Below, one piece after another: positions 50,246 through 58,845 of a DNA stretch of 64,000 bases. How positions within the stretch are numbered: the stretch's first letter is position 1; the number at the start of each line of letters is the position of its first letter. The DNA lies in contig NZ_BNAU01000004.1 in assembly GCF_014653945.1 (NCBI RefSeq), forward strand, positions 372,001 to 436,000, written 5' to 3'. The translations under genes and the position numbers were made by a program. Under the pieces are notes generated by a model that was given only the letters and a program-made list of their open reading frames with translations, was not told where the DNA came from and ran no database searches. The stretch is from Amycolatopsis deserti (GTDB lineage: Bacteria > Actinomycetota > Actinomycetes > Mycobacteriales > Pseudonocardiaceae).

Positions 50246-51556
50246 GTGGCGCACGAACCGCAGCAACTCCCCGCGGTGCACGAGGCGTGGCTGCCCCGCG
50301 AGCACTCCCTGCACCGGCCCCGGCACGGCGGACGGCAGCTCACCGCGTTGATCAGCGCGATCGTGTTCTTCACGACCCCGGCGCTGCTGTGGGTGTTCGG
50401 CGCCCGCCCGGCCGAGATCGAGAACCGGCACCTCGCGAGCTTCCCCAGCATCGGCGACGGCTGGGCGTTCTTCACCAGCCTGCCCGGCTGGGCCACCGAC
50501 CAGCTCACCTTCCGCAGCGCCGCGATCGACGCCGCGGACTGGGTCAGCCGCACCTTCTTCGGCGAGACCCCACCGCGCGACCAGGCCGGCACCACCGAGA
50601 CCGGTCCCCTGCCCGGCAGCCCGCCACCGACCCAGACGCAGGGCGAGGACGACCAGCCGACCACCTCGGGCCCGGTCGACCAGGCCGGCTACCGGCAGGT
50701 GATCGAGGGCCGCGACGGCTGGCTGTACTTCGGCTACGACGCCGAGGCCAAGTGCTCCCCGGTCCGGATGCTGTCCGACACGCTGGAGCGGATGAACCGC
50801 CTGCGCACGATCATCGAGGCGTCCGGCCGCAAGTTCGTCTGGGTCGTGGCGCCGGACAAGTCCACGATGGTCCCGGAGAACCTGCCGACCAGCTACCCGG
50901 GCCGGGAGTGCCACCGGGCCGCGGAGGCGCCCACCTGGCAGCAGATCGACGCGGCCGGCGCGGTGGACCTGCGGCCGGCCCTGACCGCGGAGGCGCGGCG
51001 CGTCAACCGGCCGGTCTACCCGTCCAACGACACGCACTGGACCGACGAGGGCTCGCTGGTGATGACCCGCGCGGTCGCCGAGGCCGTGCGGCCGGGCATC
51101 ACCGCGACCTGGCAGAGCAAGCGGATCGGCACCTACACCGTGGCCGCGGACCTGCCGCCGCTGCTGGGCAAGAAGGCCGACAAGACGAACGTGCTCTACG
51201 ACCTGCGCCCGGACGGCATCGTCGACCGGGCCGGGCAGACCATCTCCGACATCGAGACGCCGTCCTACCGGTTCGCCTCACCGATGTCCTCGACGGTGAA
51301 CGAGAAGACCCTGTTCTACGGCGACTCGTTCACCAAGGCGTCCTCGCGCTACCTGGCGGCCGGGTTCGCGAACCTGACGATGCTCGCCTACTTCACCCCG
51401 AAGACGAGCCGGGACCAGGCGATCGGGATGTTCGTCAACTCGGACGTGATCGTGCTGGAGACCGTGGAGCGCAGCGTCTCCGGCGGTCAGCTGCCGTTCC
51501 TGACCGACGAGTTCCTCACGGCGCTGCAGGCGCAACTGCAGGCGAGTCCTCGGTGA
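50246..51556 (+). CDS. AlgX/AlgJ-like SGNH O-acetyltransferase
   Basis: A 436-residue membrane-anchored protein: one N-terminal transmembrane helix (LTALISAIVFFTTPALLWVF), a Pro/Thr/Gly-rich linker (about residues 115-150), then an SGNH-hydrolase-like domain of the AlgX/AlgJ type. Catalytic motifs: the Asp/His pair in SNDTHWTDEG and nucleophile Ser in LFYGDSFTKAS. AlgX-type proteins transfer acetyl groups delivered by an MBOAT to a secreted polymer. No MBOAT is adjacent, but one is at 33309-34742. GTG start at 50246; the 3' end overlaps the convergent metal permease gene by 41 bases. Confidence 0.85.
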   Translation: MAHEPQQLPAVHEAWLPREHSLHRPRHGGRQLTALISAIVFFTTPALLWVFGARPAEIENRHLASFPSIGDGWAFFTSLPGWATDQLTFRSAAIDAADWVSRTFFGETPPRDQAGTTETGPLPGSPPPTQTQGEDDQPTTSGPVDQAGYRQVIEGRDGWLYFGYDAEAKCSPVRMLSDTLERMNRLRTIIEASGRKFVWVVAPDKSTMVPENLPTSYPGRECHRAAEAPTWQQIDAAGAVDLRPALTAEARRVNRPVYPSNDTHWTDEGSLVMTRAVAEAVRPGITATWQSKRIGTYTVAADLPPLLGKKADKTNVLYDLRPDGIVDRAGQTISDIETPSYRFASPMSSTVNEKTLFYGDSFTKASSRYLAAGFANLTMLAYFTPKTSRDQAIGMFVNSDVIVLETVERSVSGGQLPFLTDEFLTALQAQLQASPR

Positions 51557-52394
51557 CGCGGGCGGCCCGGTCGCGCAGGTAGGCGACCAGGCGGCAGACC
51601 AGGTAGATGGTGAACGCGATCGCGGTGACGAACGCGCTGACCGGCGCGCCCGGCGCGAGCGACAGGACGATGCCGCCCAGCGCGGCCGTCTCGGCGAACA
51701 CGACGGCCAGCACGGTCGCCTTCCACGGGCTCGCGGTGAGCCGCGCGGCCGCGGCGGCCGGGGTGACCATCATGGCGACCACCAGCAGCGCGCCGACGAT
51801 CTGCACCCCGAGCGCCGTCGCGACGCCGACCAGCACGGCGAACACCACGGACAGCGTGCGCGCCGGGACGCCGCGCGCCGCCGCGACGTGCGGGTCGACG
51901 CTGGCGAACAGCAGCGGCCGGTAGATAACCGCGAGGATCAGCAGCACCACGAGTGCTGCGATGACCAGCACGATGAGGTTGGTCGTCTCGATCGACACGA
52001 TCTGGCCGACCAGGATGCCGAACTTGTTGGCCGCGCGGCCCGGGTAGAACCACAGGAACAGCACGCCGAGGCCGAGCCCGAAGGACAGGATCGCGCCGAT
52101 CACCGAGTCGCGATCGGACTCCCGCCCGCCGAGCAGGCCGAGCAGCAGCGCGGCGATCACCGCGCCGGCCAGCGACCCGAACTCGACGCCGACGCCCAGC
52201 AGCAGGGCGCCGGCCGCACCGGTGAAGGCCAGTTCGGCGGTGCCGTGCACGGCGAAGGACATCCGCCGGGTCACGATCAGCGGGCCCAGCACCCCCGCCA
52301 CCAGCCCGAGGACGGCCGCGGCGAGCAGGGCGGTCTGCACGAACGGCAGCCCGAGCAGCTGCGCCGTCAGACCGAAGTCGAAGAGCTTGTCCAT
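51516..52394 (-). CDS. znuB: Zinc/manganese-type ABC transporter permease (ZnuB family)
   Basis: A 292-residue permease with about nine helices of the ABC-3 family (ZnuB, MntB). Typical segments are GPLIVTRRMSFAVHGTAELA, GQIVSIETTNLIVLVIAALV and GVQIVGALLVVAMMVTPAAA. ATG at 52394, 22 bases after the ATPase gene stop. Third gene of the leftward binding protein-ATPase-permease operon. Zinc rather than manganese is suggested only by the Zur-box-like sequence upstream of the operon. Confidence 0.9.
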   Translation of the reverse strand: MDKLFDFGLTAQLLGLPFVQTALLAAAVLGLVAGVLGPLIVTRRMSFAVHGTAELAFTGAAGALLLGVGVEFGSLAGAVIAALLLGLLGGRESDRDSVIGAILSFGLGLGVLFLWFYPGRAANKFGILVGQIVSIETTNLIVLVIAALVVLLILAVIYRPLLFASVDPHVAAARGVPARTLSVVFAVLVGVATALGVQIVGALLVVAMMVTPAAAAARLTASPWKATVLAVVFAETAALGGIVLSLAPGAPVSAFVTAIAFTIYLVCRLVAYLRDRAARVTEDSPAVAPAAP

Positions 52395-52416
52395 GTTCAG
52401 CGGGAACCTTCGGTGC

Positions 52417-53211
52417 TCACGAAACGCGCTCGTCCAGGTGGTGGGGTTCGTCCTCGCAGACCGCGCTGCGGGCGCCGGCGACGTGGATCTGGCCGCCGAC
52501 GCGGACCACCTCCACGCGCGCCCGGTACAGCTCGGACAGCGTCGCGGAGGTCATCACGACCTCCGGCGGGCCGATCCGGAACCGGCCGTCGACCAGGTAG
52601 AGCACGCGGTCCACGTACGGGAGGATCGGGTTGATCTCGTGGGTCACGAACAGCACCGCGGTGCCGGCCTCGCGGCGGCGGGCGTCGATCAGCTCGCTCA
52701 CCGCGCGCTGGTGCGCGAGGTCCAGCGACAGCAGCGGCTCGTCGCACAGCAGCACGTCCGGCTCGCCGACCAGCGCCTGCGCGACCCGCAGCCGCTGCTG
52801 CTCGCCGCCGGAGAGCTTGCCCACCGGCTGCTTGGCGTAGGACTGGGCGCCGACCGCGGCGACGGCGGCGGACACCCGACGCCGTCGCTCGGCCAGTCCA
52901 CGCAGCCCGGTGCCCCACCGGTGCCCGTCGAGCCCCAGCCCGACGAGGTCGACCCCGCGCAGCGTCAGCGCCTCGGCCATCGCCCGCTGCTGCGGGACGT
53001 ACCCGACCGGGTGATCGCTGTTGATGCGCACGCTGCCGCGGGAGAGGTGCTGCAGACCGAGCAGCACCTTCAGCAGGCTGGTCTTGCCCGACCCGTTCGG
53101 GCCGAGCACGGCGACGAACTCGCCGGGCTCGACCGTGAGGTCCAGACCGGACCACAGCGTGCGCGAACCGAACGCGAGGGTCGCGCCGGAGATCTCCACC
53201 GCAGGGCTCAA
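52417..53211 (-). CDS. znuC: Zinc/manganese-type ABC transporter ATPase (ZnuC family)
   Basis: A 264-residue ABC ATPase: Walker A GPNGSGKTS, Q-loop VGYVPQQRA, signature KLSGGEQQRL, Walker B VLLCDEPLL, H-loop FVTHEINP. The TTG start at 53211 overlaps the stop of the binding-protein gene (TTGA), so translation is coupled. The C-terminal 25 residues contain His, Glu and Asp (CEDEPHHLDERVS), which might bind metal, but this is speculative. Confidence 0.92.
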   Translation of the reverse strand: MSPAVEISGATLAFGSRTLWSGLDLTVEPGEFVAVLGPNGSGKTSLLKVLLGLQHLSRGSVRINSDHPVGYVPQQRAMAEALTLRGVDLVGLGLDGHRWGTGLRGLAERRRRVSAAVAAVGAQSYAKQPVGKLSGGEQQRLRVAQALVGEPDVLLCDEPLLSLDLAHQRAVSELIDARRREAGTAVLFVTHEINPILPYVDRVLYLVDGRFRIGPPEVVMTSATLSELYRARVEVVRVGGQIHVAGARSAVCEDEPHHLDERVS

Positions 53212-54104
53212 GAGTTCAGGGCCTTCGCCAGGTCGTCGACTTCGCTGGTCATCCAGGCAATGTAGTCCGTCGTCCCGGCGGGCAGCGTCTCGGTCACGCC
53301 CACCACGGGGATGCCGGCCCTGTTCGCCTCGCCGACGACCTGCTCGGTGACCGGGGTGACCGTCTGCTCGTTGTTGATCAGGGCCTTGACCTGCTTGCCG
53401 GTGATGAGCGAGTTGAATTCGGCCAGCGCGGCCGGCGGCACGTCGGTCTCCTCCTCGACGGCCTCGGAGAACTCCGCCGGGGTGGCGTCGGTGACCTTGG
53501 CGGCCTCGATCAGGTAGTGCGCGACCGGCTCGGTGACCAGGACCTTGGTGCCCGGGTGGGTGGTGCCGATCTGGGCGGCCTTGGTGGTGAGCTGGTCGAG
53601 CTGGGACTTGAAGTTCGTGGCGTTGGCGGTGAAGGTCTGCGCGGCGTCCGGCTTGATCTGGCCGAGCTGCGCGGCGACCTGGTCGGCCACCTGGGCGACG
53701 GTGGCGAAGCTGTACCAGACGTGCTCGTTCTGATCGGAACCGATGGCAGCAATCTCATACGCGTTGAGCTTGCGGGCGTTCGCGGCCTGGTCGGCCAGCT
53801 TGCCGAAGAAGTCGTCGTAGCCGCCGCCGTTGGCCAGGGTCAGCTGCGCGTTCTGCGCGGCGATGGCGTCTTCGGGGGTGGTTTCGTAGGAGTGCGGGTC
53901 GGCGCTCGGGTCGTCGATGATCGAGGTGACCGCCACCTGGTCGCCGCCGACCGCGGACAGCACGCTGCCCCAGACGTTGGTCGAGGCGACGACGTTGATC
54001 TTGCCGCCGGTGTCGCTCGCAGTGTTACCCCCACCACAGGCGGTGAGACCGAGGACGAGGGCCGTCGCGGCGGACGCGAGGCCGATCAGGCGGGGGAAAC
54101 TCAT
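53208..54104 (-). CDS. znuA: Metal-binding lipoprotein of the ABC importer (ZnuA family)
   Basis: A 298-residue cluster A-I substrate-binding protein. The signal ends with the lipobox LGLTAC. Metal-ligand regions are visible: His in DPSADPHSYETTP, His in NEHVWYS, His in TEPVAHYLIEAA, and acidic residues near the end; LNAYEIAAIG and AEFNSLITGKQVKALINNEQ are family-like. There is no His-rich loop like that of many ZnuA proteins. The ATG at 54104 has AGGAG eight bases upstream. First gene of the operon, probably controlled from the Zur-like site at 54150. Confidence 0.9.
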   Translation of the reverse strand: MSFPRLIGLASAATALVLGLTACGGGNTASDTGGKINVVASTNVWGSVLSAVGGDQVAVTSIIDDPSADPHSYETTPEDAIAAQNAQLTLANGGGYDDFFGKLADQAANARKLNAYEIAAIGSDQNEHVWYSFATVAQVADQVAAQLGQIKPDAAQTFTANATNFKSQLDQLTTKAAQIGTTHPGTKVLVTEPVAHYLIEAAKVTDATPAEFSEAVEEETDVPPAALAEFNSLITGKQVKALINNEQTVTPVTEQVVGEANRAGIPVVGVTETLPAGTTDYIAWMTSEVDDLAKALNS

Positions 54105-54149
54105 CGCGAGCACTCCTGAAGTACGAGGTGGGACGCTTGGTCAGGGCTA

Positions 54150-54167
54150 TTGGAAACGGTTTTCGAG
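54150..54167. promoter_or_regulatory. Possible Zur (or related Fur-family) box
   Basis: ttggaaacggttttcgag is an imperfect palindrome with the GAAAnnnTTTTC core seen in actinobacterial Zur boxes, 46 bases before the ATG of the binding-protein gene. The fit to the consensus is partial. Confidence 0.4.
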
Positions 54168-54281
54168 TTCACCTTACCTGAACGGGTGACGATCTCACCG
54201 GCTCGGTTACTCCCGTTTGAACGTGACGTTGCGCAGTGGCACACGCCGCACGGACGGCGTCCGACTTCACGACTTCGTTCT

Positions 54282-54296
54282 GAACCGTTACGGTTC
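54282..54296. promoter_or_regulatory. Palindrome overlapping the lacI-type gene's promoter
   Basis: GAACCGT-T-ACGGTTC is a perfect palindrome ending four bases before the ATG at 54301. It contains TACGGT (54289-54294), a TANNNT box six bases before the ATG, the spacing of a leaderless promoter. A LacI-type protein bound here would repress its own gene. Confidence 0.55.
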
Positions 54297-54300
54297 CCTC

Positions 54301-55401
54301 ATGGGGCGTCCTATGCGCATGAGGCGACAGGCGACGTTGGCGTCGCTGGCCGCGGAGCTCGGCGTGTCTCGGACCACCGTGTCCAACGCCTACAACCGCC
54401 CGGACCAGCTGTCACCCGAACTGCGCAAGCGCGTGCTGGAAACCGCCCGCCGCCTCGGCTACCCCGGCCCCGACCCGGTGGCGCGGTCGCTGCGCACCCG
54501 CAAGGCGGGCGCCGTCGGCCTGCTGCTCACCGAGAACCTGTCCTACGCCTTCCGCGACCCGGCCGCGATCGGCGTGCTCGAGGGCCTCGCGCTGGCCTGC
54601 GAGGACGCCGGCGTCGGGCTGCACCTGGTGCCGGCCAGCCCCGGCCGCGACGACGTGGCCGCGGTGCACCGCGCCGGTGTGGACGGTTTCGTCGTCTACT
54701 CGGTGCCGGACGACGACCCGCACCTGGGCGCCGTGCTGGCCCGCCCGGTACCGACGGTGATCATCGACCAGCCGCGCATCGAGGGTGTCGACCGGGTCGG
54801 CCCGGACGACACGACGGCCGTCACCGCGCTCGCCGAGCACATCATCCAGCTCGGGCACCGGCAGGTCGGCGTGCTGTGCATGCGGCTGGCGCGCGACCGC
54901 AACGACGGGTTCGCCTACCTGGACCGGCAGCAGAGCGCGCACTTCCACGTGCAGCGCGCCCGGCTGGAGGCGCTGGCGAAGGCGTTCGCGAAGGTCGGTG
55001 TCGACTGGTCGACCGTGCCGGTGGTGGAGCGGTTCGAGCACACCGTGGACGACGGCGCCGCCGCGGCCCGCCACCTGCTCGACGCGCATCCCCAGGTGAC
55101 CGCCCTGATCTGCACCTCGGACATCCTCGCGCTCGGCGCGCTGGCCGAGGCGAACCGGCGCGGCCTGCGGGTGCCCGCCGACCTGACGGTGACCGGGTTC
55201 GACGGCATCGCCGAGGCGGAGCGCGCCGGTCTGACCACCGTGCACCAGCCGGTGCTGGAGAAGGGCCGCGCGGCGGGCAAGCTGCTGCTGTCCTCCGGCG
55301 ACCACGTCAAACCACGGATCATCACGCTCAACACGCAGCTGCGGATCGGCACGACGTCCGCCCCGCCGCGCACGATGGAGCAGCACTGGTTCGGGCCGTG
55401 A
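54301..55401 (+). CDS. LacI-family transcriptional regulator
   Basis: A 366-residue LacI/GalR-type regulator. The N-terminal helix-turn-helix and hinge are clear (TLASLAAELGVSRTTVSNAY, NRPDQLSPELRKRVLETARR), followed by a periplasmic-binding-protein-like effector domain (GAVGLLLTENLSYAFRDPAA, VGPDDTTAVTALAEHIIQLG, ALICTSDILALGALAEANRR, VTGFDGIAEAERAGLTTVHQ). The ATG at 54301 is preferred over upstream ATG 54217 because the palindromic promoter lies between them. The target is unknown; no sugar genes are adjacent, and the flanking metal importer is divergent with 196 bases between. Confidence 0.9.
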   Translation: MGRPMRMRRQATLASLAAELGVSRTTVSNAYNRPDQLSPELRKRVLETARRLGYPGPDPVARSLRTRKAGAVGLLLTENLSYAFRDPAAIGVLEGLALACEDAGVGLHLVPASPGRDDVAAVHRAGVDGFVVYSVPDDDPHLGAVLARPVPTVIIDQPRIEGVDRVGPDDTTAVTALAEHIIQLGHRQVGVLCMRLARDRNDGFAYLDRQQSAHFHVQRARLEALAKAFAKVGVDWSTVPVVERFEHTVDDGAAAARHLLDAHPQVTALICTSDILALGALAEANRRGLRVPADLTVTGFDGIAEAERAGLTTVHQPVLEKGRAAGKLLLSSGDHVKPRIITLNTQLRIGTTSAPPRTMEQHWFGP

Positions 55402-55468
55402 TCTGTCTCATTGCGGGGCGTTGATGGGTCCGGTGGAATGAATCCGGACAATCTCCCGGGAGGCTTTC

Positions 55469-55963
55469 TTGACCGCGATCGACACCCTGCTCCAGCGCAA
55501 CCAGGACCACCCCGAGACCGTCGGCGACCGCTCGGACGCCCGGCCCGGCCTCAAGGTCGCAATCCTGACCTGCATGGACGCCCGCATCCGCGTCGGTGAC
55601 GTGTTCGGGCTCGGCGAGGGCGAGGTGCACGTGCTGCGCAACGCCGGCGGCGTGGTCACCGACGACGTGATCCGCTCGCTCGCGCTGTCGCAGCGGAAGC
55701 TCGGCACCGAAGAGGTGCTGATCATGCAGCACACCGCGTGCGGCGTCTCGTCGGTCACCGAGGACGACTTCAAGGACGAGCTGGAGTCGGAGTGCGGCGT
55801 GCGGCCGACCTGGTCGGTCGAGGCGTTCCGCGACGTCGAGGACAGCGTGCGCCGGTCGGTGCGCCGGGTGCGCCGCAGCCCGTACCTGCCCCACACGGAC
55901 AAGGTGCGCGGGTTCGTCTACGACGTGCACACCGGCAAGATCTCCGAGGTTTCGGACAACTAA
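55469..55963 (+). CDS. Beta-class carbonic anhydrase
   Basis: A 164-residue beta-carbonic anhydrase, a zinc enzyme for CO2/bicarbonate interconversion. Zinc and proton-relay residues: Cys and Asp/Arg in LTCMDARIRV, then His and Cys in IMQHTACGVS; VLRNAGGVVTDDVIRSLALS is the usual helix. TTG start at 55469 with GGGAGG five bases upstream. In mycobacteria an equivalent gene lies beside mutY, as here (mutY starts 10 bases downstream). Confidence 0.93.
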   Translation: MTAIDTLLQRNQDHPETVGDRSDARPGLKVAILTCMDARIRVGDVFGLGEGEVHVLRNAGGVVTDDVIRSLALSQRKLGTEEVLIMQHTACGVSSVTEDDFKDELESECGVRPTWSVEAFRDVEDSVRRSVRRVRRSPYLPHTDKVRGFVYDVHTGKISEVSDN

Positions 55964-55972
55964 CCTGGGCGC

Positions 55973-56851
55973 GTGCCCATCGACTCCGAACTGCTGATCG
56001 ACTGGTTCGACTCGTGCGCCCGGGACCTGCCGTGGCGGCGACCGGAGTGCACCGCGTGGGGTGTGCTGGTCAGCGAGATCATGCTGCAGCAGACGCCGGT
56101 CGCGCGGGTCGAGCCGATCTGGCACGAGTGGCTGGCGCGGTGGCCGGTGCCGTCCGCGCTGGCCGCGGCGAGCCAGGGCGAGGTGCTGCGGGCGTGGGGC
56201 AAGCTCGGCTACCCGCGGCGGGCGCTGCGCCTGCACGCGGCGGCCACGGCGATCGCCACGGAGCACGGCGACGTGGTGCCGTCCGATGTGGACACGCTGT
56301 TGTCGTTGCCCGGCATCGGGGCGTACACGGCGCGGGCGGTGGCGGCGTTCGCCTACGGCAAGCGGGCGCCGGTGGTCGACACGAACGTGCGGCGCGTGGT
56401 GGCGCGGGCGGTGCACGGCGCGGGCGATGCGGGCCCGCCGTCGAACACCCGCGACATGGCCGACGTTTCGGCGATCCTGCCGCACGACGAGGCCAGGGCG
56501 GCGCGGTTCTCGGCGGCGCTGATGGAGCTGGGCGCGGTGGTGTGCACCGCGCGGTCGCCGCGTTGCGCGGACTGCCCGGTGTATGCGGATTGCGCCTGGC
56601 AGAAGGCCGGCCGCCCGGCGTACAACGGCCCTGCCAAGGCGACTCAGAAGTACGCTGGCACGGACCGCCACGTGCGCGGCCTGCTGCTGGACGTCCTGCG
56701 TGGCACGCCGGAGCCGGTGTGGAAGGCGAGCCTGGACGTGGTCTGGTCGGACACCGGCCAGCGGGACCGCTGCCTGGACTCGCTGCTGGTGGACGGCCTG
56801 GTGGAGCAGACCGCGGACGGCCGGTTCGCACTGCCGGGCGAGCACCGGTAG
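55973..56851 (+). CDS. mutY: A/G-specific adenine glycosylase MutY
   Basis: A 292-residue base-excision-repair glycosylase that removes adenine opposite 8-oxoguanine. PWRRPECTAWGVLVSEIMLQ gives the catalytic Glu region, the HhH motif is LSLPGIGAYTARAV, the catalytic Asp is in VVDTNVRRV, and the iron-sulfur cluster Cys ligands (C-x6-C-x2-C-x5-C) lie in VCTARSPRCADCPVYADC. The long C-terminal NUDIX-like domain of E. coli MutY is absent; a short winged segment ends the protein, as in related actinobacteria. GTG start at 55973. Confidence 0.95.
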   Translation: MPIDSELLIDWFDSCARDLPWRRPECTAWGVLVSEIMLQQTPVARVEPIWHEWLARWPVPSALAAASQGEVLRAWGKLGYPRRALRLHAAATAIATEHGDVVPSDVDTLLSLPGIGAYTARAVAAFAYGKRAPVVDTNVRRVVARAVHGAGDAGPPSNTRDMADVSAILPHDEARAARFSAALMELGAVVCTARSPRCADCPVYADCAWQKAGRPAYNGPAKATQKYAGTDRHVRGLLLDVLRGTPEPVWKASLDVVWSDTGQRDRCLDSLLVDGLVEQTADGRFALPGEHR

Positions 56852-56852
56852 A

Positions 56853-57611
56853 TCAGCGCCCCAGAACCTCCGACAGGAACGCCTCGACCGCGCCCCGGTA
56901 GATCTCCGGCTGCGAGTCGTGCACGACGTGCCCCGCCCCGGGGACCACCACGTGCCGGCCCCGCTGGGCCCGCCGCGCCATTTCCGCCTGCTGCCCGGGC
57001 GGCATCAACGTGTGCTCGGCCTCCACGACCAGCATCGGGCACTTCACGGCCTCGACGAGCGACCAGTACTCCCGCCGCCCCCACTCCGCGGCGATCTCGT
57101 ACAGATCGTCCAGCGACGCGATCAGGTGATAGCCGTCGGCGCGTTCCTCCACGCATTCGGTGAAGTACTCGCCCGTCTCGCCGAAGAACTCCCGCACGTG
57201 CGCGAGCGACTGGAACGGCACCGGCCACGACTCGAAGTACCCGCGCCACGTCTCGACCGTCTTGCCGCGCTGGTCCGGCGCCATGTCCTCGACCACCACA
57301 GCGTGCACGAGTTCCGGCTCGGCGGCCGCCAGCGCCCACGCGTGCAGCCCGCCCATCGAGTGCCCGATCACCACGGCCGGCTCGCCCAGCGACCGCACCA
57401 CCTCGGCGGCGTCGGCGACGAACCGTTCCGTCGTCCACGGCCCGCCCCGCGGCCCGCGCCCGTGCCCGCGCGCGTCCAGGCCCACGACGTGCCCGTACCG
57501 GCGCAGCCACTGGGCCACCCGCCACCACGTGCGCGCCCGGCCCATCAGCCCGTGCAGCAACACGATCGGACGGCCCTCGCCACCGAAGTCCACGACGCTC
57601 ACGGCGCCCAT
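56853..57611 (-). CDS. Alpha/beta-hydrolase
   Basis: A 252-residue alpha/beta-hydrolase fold enzyme. Oxyanion-hole segment IVLLHGLMGRARTWWRV, nucleophile elbow VVIGHSMGGLHA, acid in VVEAEHTLMPP region, and catalytic His in VPGAGHVVHDSQP. Substrate unknown. ATG at 57611. It is convergent with mutY (one base between the stops) and divergent from mhuD, the same neighbourhood as a mycobacterial hydrolase gene. Confidence 0.9.
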   Translation of the reverse strand: MGAVSVVDFGGEGRPIVLLHGLMGRARTWWRVAQWLRRYGHVVGLDARGHGRGPRGGPWTTERFVADAAEVVRSLGEPAVVIGHSMGGLHAWALAAAEPELVHAVVVEDMAPDQRGKTVETWRGYFESWPVPFQSLAHVREFFGETGEYFTECVEERADGYHLIASLDDLYEIAAEWGRREYWSLVEAVKCPMLVVEAEHTLMPPGQQAEMARRAQRGRHVVVPGAGHVVHDSQPEIYRGAVEAFLSEVLGR

Positions 57612-57692
57612 TGAATCAGCTGCCGAGCAGCGACCGGGTCCGCCGCCTGCGCGGTCTCGAGCACAGCGACGCGGGCTGGGTAGGCTGAGGTC

Positions 57693-57989
57693 ATGGCAGT
57701 CGTGAAGATCAATGCGATCGAGGTCCCCGAGGGCGCCGGCCCCGAGCTGGAGAAGCGGTTCGCGAACCGGGCCCACTCGGTGGACGGGCAGCCCGGGTTC
57801 CTCGGCTTCGAGCTGCTGCGCCCGGTCGCCGGCGAGAACCGCTACTTCGTCTACACGAAGTGGGAGTCCGAGGAGGCCTACCAGGCCTGGGCGGGCGGCC
57901 CGGCCAAGGAGGCGCACGCCGGCCAGAGCTCGCGGCCGGTCGCCAGCGGGGCGAACCTGCTGGAGTTCGAGGTCGTCCCGCTCGACTGA
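57693..57989 (+). CDS. mhuD: MhuD-like haem-degrading monooxygenase
   Basis: A 98-residue ABM-fold protein that closely follows mycobacterial MhuD, which binds two haems and opens the ring to mycobilin while releasing iron. The haem-binding residues of that enzyme are at identical positions: Asn7 (VVKIN), Trp66 (QAWAGG) and His75 (KEAHAG). The core PGFLGFELLRPVAGENRYFV and ending ANLLEFEVV also match. The next gene, a sirtuin, starts on its stop codon (TGATG). Confidence 0.92.
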   Translation: MAVVKINAIEVPEGAGPELEKRFANRAHSVDGQPGFLGFELLRPVAGENRYFVYTKWESEEAYQAWAGGPAKEAHAGQSSRPVASGANLLEFEVVPLD

Positions 57990-58798
57990 TGTCCGACGAC
58001 GGCCTGGCCGGGGCCGCCGAGATGCTCGCCGGCGCGTCCGCGCTCCTCGTGTGCGCGGGCGCCGGCATGGGCGTCGACTCCGGGCTCCCGGACTTCCGCG
58101 GGAACGAGGGGTTCTGGCGGGCCTATCCGCCGTACGCGCGGCTCGGGCTGAGCTTCGCCGAAATCGCCGACCCTCGTCACTTCGCCGAGGATCCCGAGCT
58201 GGCCTGGGGTTTCTACGGGCACCGGCTCGAGATGTACCGCCGCACCGAACCGCACGCCGGGTTCGGGTTGCTGCTGCGGCACGGCTCCCGGCTGCCCGGC
58301 GGCGTCGCGGTGTTCACATCCAATGTGGACGGCCAGTTCCAGCGGGCCGGGTTCGGCCTGGTCGCCGAGGCACACGGCTCGATCCACCACCTGCAGTGCA
58401 CCGTTCCGTGCGGCCCGGACATCTGGCCCGCGGAGTTCTCCCCCGACGTCGACGAATCGACCATGCGGGCCCGCCCGCCGCTGCCGTCCTGCCCGAACTG
58501 CGGCGGCCTGGCGCGGCCGAACATCCTGATGTTCGGCGACTTCGACTGGCTGTCCGCCCGCACGGACGCGCAGATGCGCGCGCTCGACGAGTGGCGGCGC
58601 GCGAACCGGGACGCGGTCGTCGTCGAGGTGGGCGCCGGGCGGGCGGTGCCCACCGTGCGCCGCTACGCCGAACTGGCCTCCGCCGCGACCGGCGCGTTGA
58701 TCCGCATCAACCCGCGCGAACCGGAGGTCCGGCACGGCCGCGGGGTGTCGCTCCCCCACGCCGCGCTGCCCGCGCTGACCGCCTTGCTCGATCGCTGA
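57989..58798 (+). CDS. Sir2-family NAD-dependent deacylase (sirtuin)
   Basis: A 269-residue sirtuin. NAD-binding motif LVCAGAGMGVDSGLPDFRGN (the usual GAGxSxxSGIPDFR with Met-Gly instead of Ile-Ser), FTSNVDGQFQRAG (TQNxD variant), catalytic His in EAHGSIHHLQC, and a zinc site from LQCTVPC and CPNCGG. The altered NAD motif places it outside the main deacetylase classes; some such proteins act as NADases or on unusual acyl groups. ATG at 57989 overlaps the mhuD stop by one base. Confidence 0.9.
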   Translation: MSDDGLAGAAEMLAGASALLVCAGAGMGVDSGLPDFRGNEGFWRAYPPYARLGLSFAEIADPRHFAEDPELAWGFYGHRLEMYRRTEPHAGFGLLLRHGSRLPGGVAVFTSNVDGQFQRAGFGLVAEAHGSIHHLQCTVPCGPDIWPAEFSPDVDESTMRARPPLPSCPNCGGLARPNILMFGDFDWLSARTDAQMRALDEWRRANRDAVVVEVGAGRAVPTVRRYAELASAATGALIRINPREPEVRHGRGVSLPHAALPALTALLDR

Positions 58799-58845
58799 CA
58801 GCCGACGGTCAGCGGCCGGTAAGCGGCGCCCGGCACGGTGACGGC

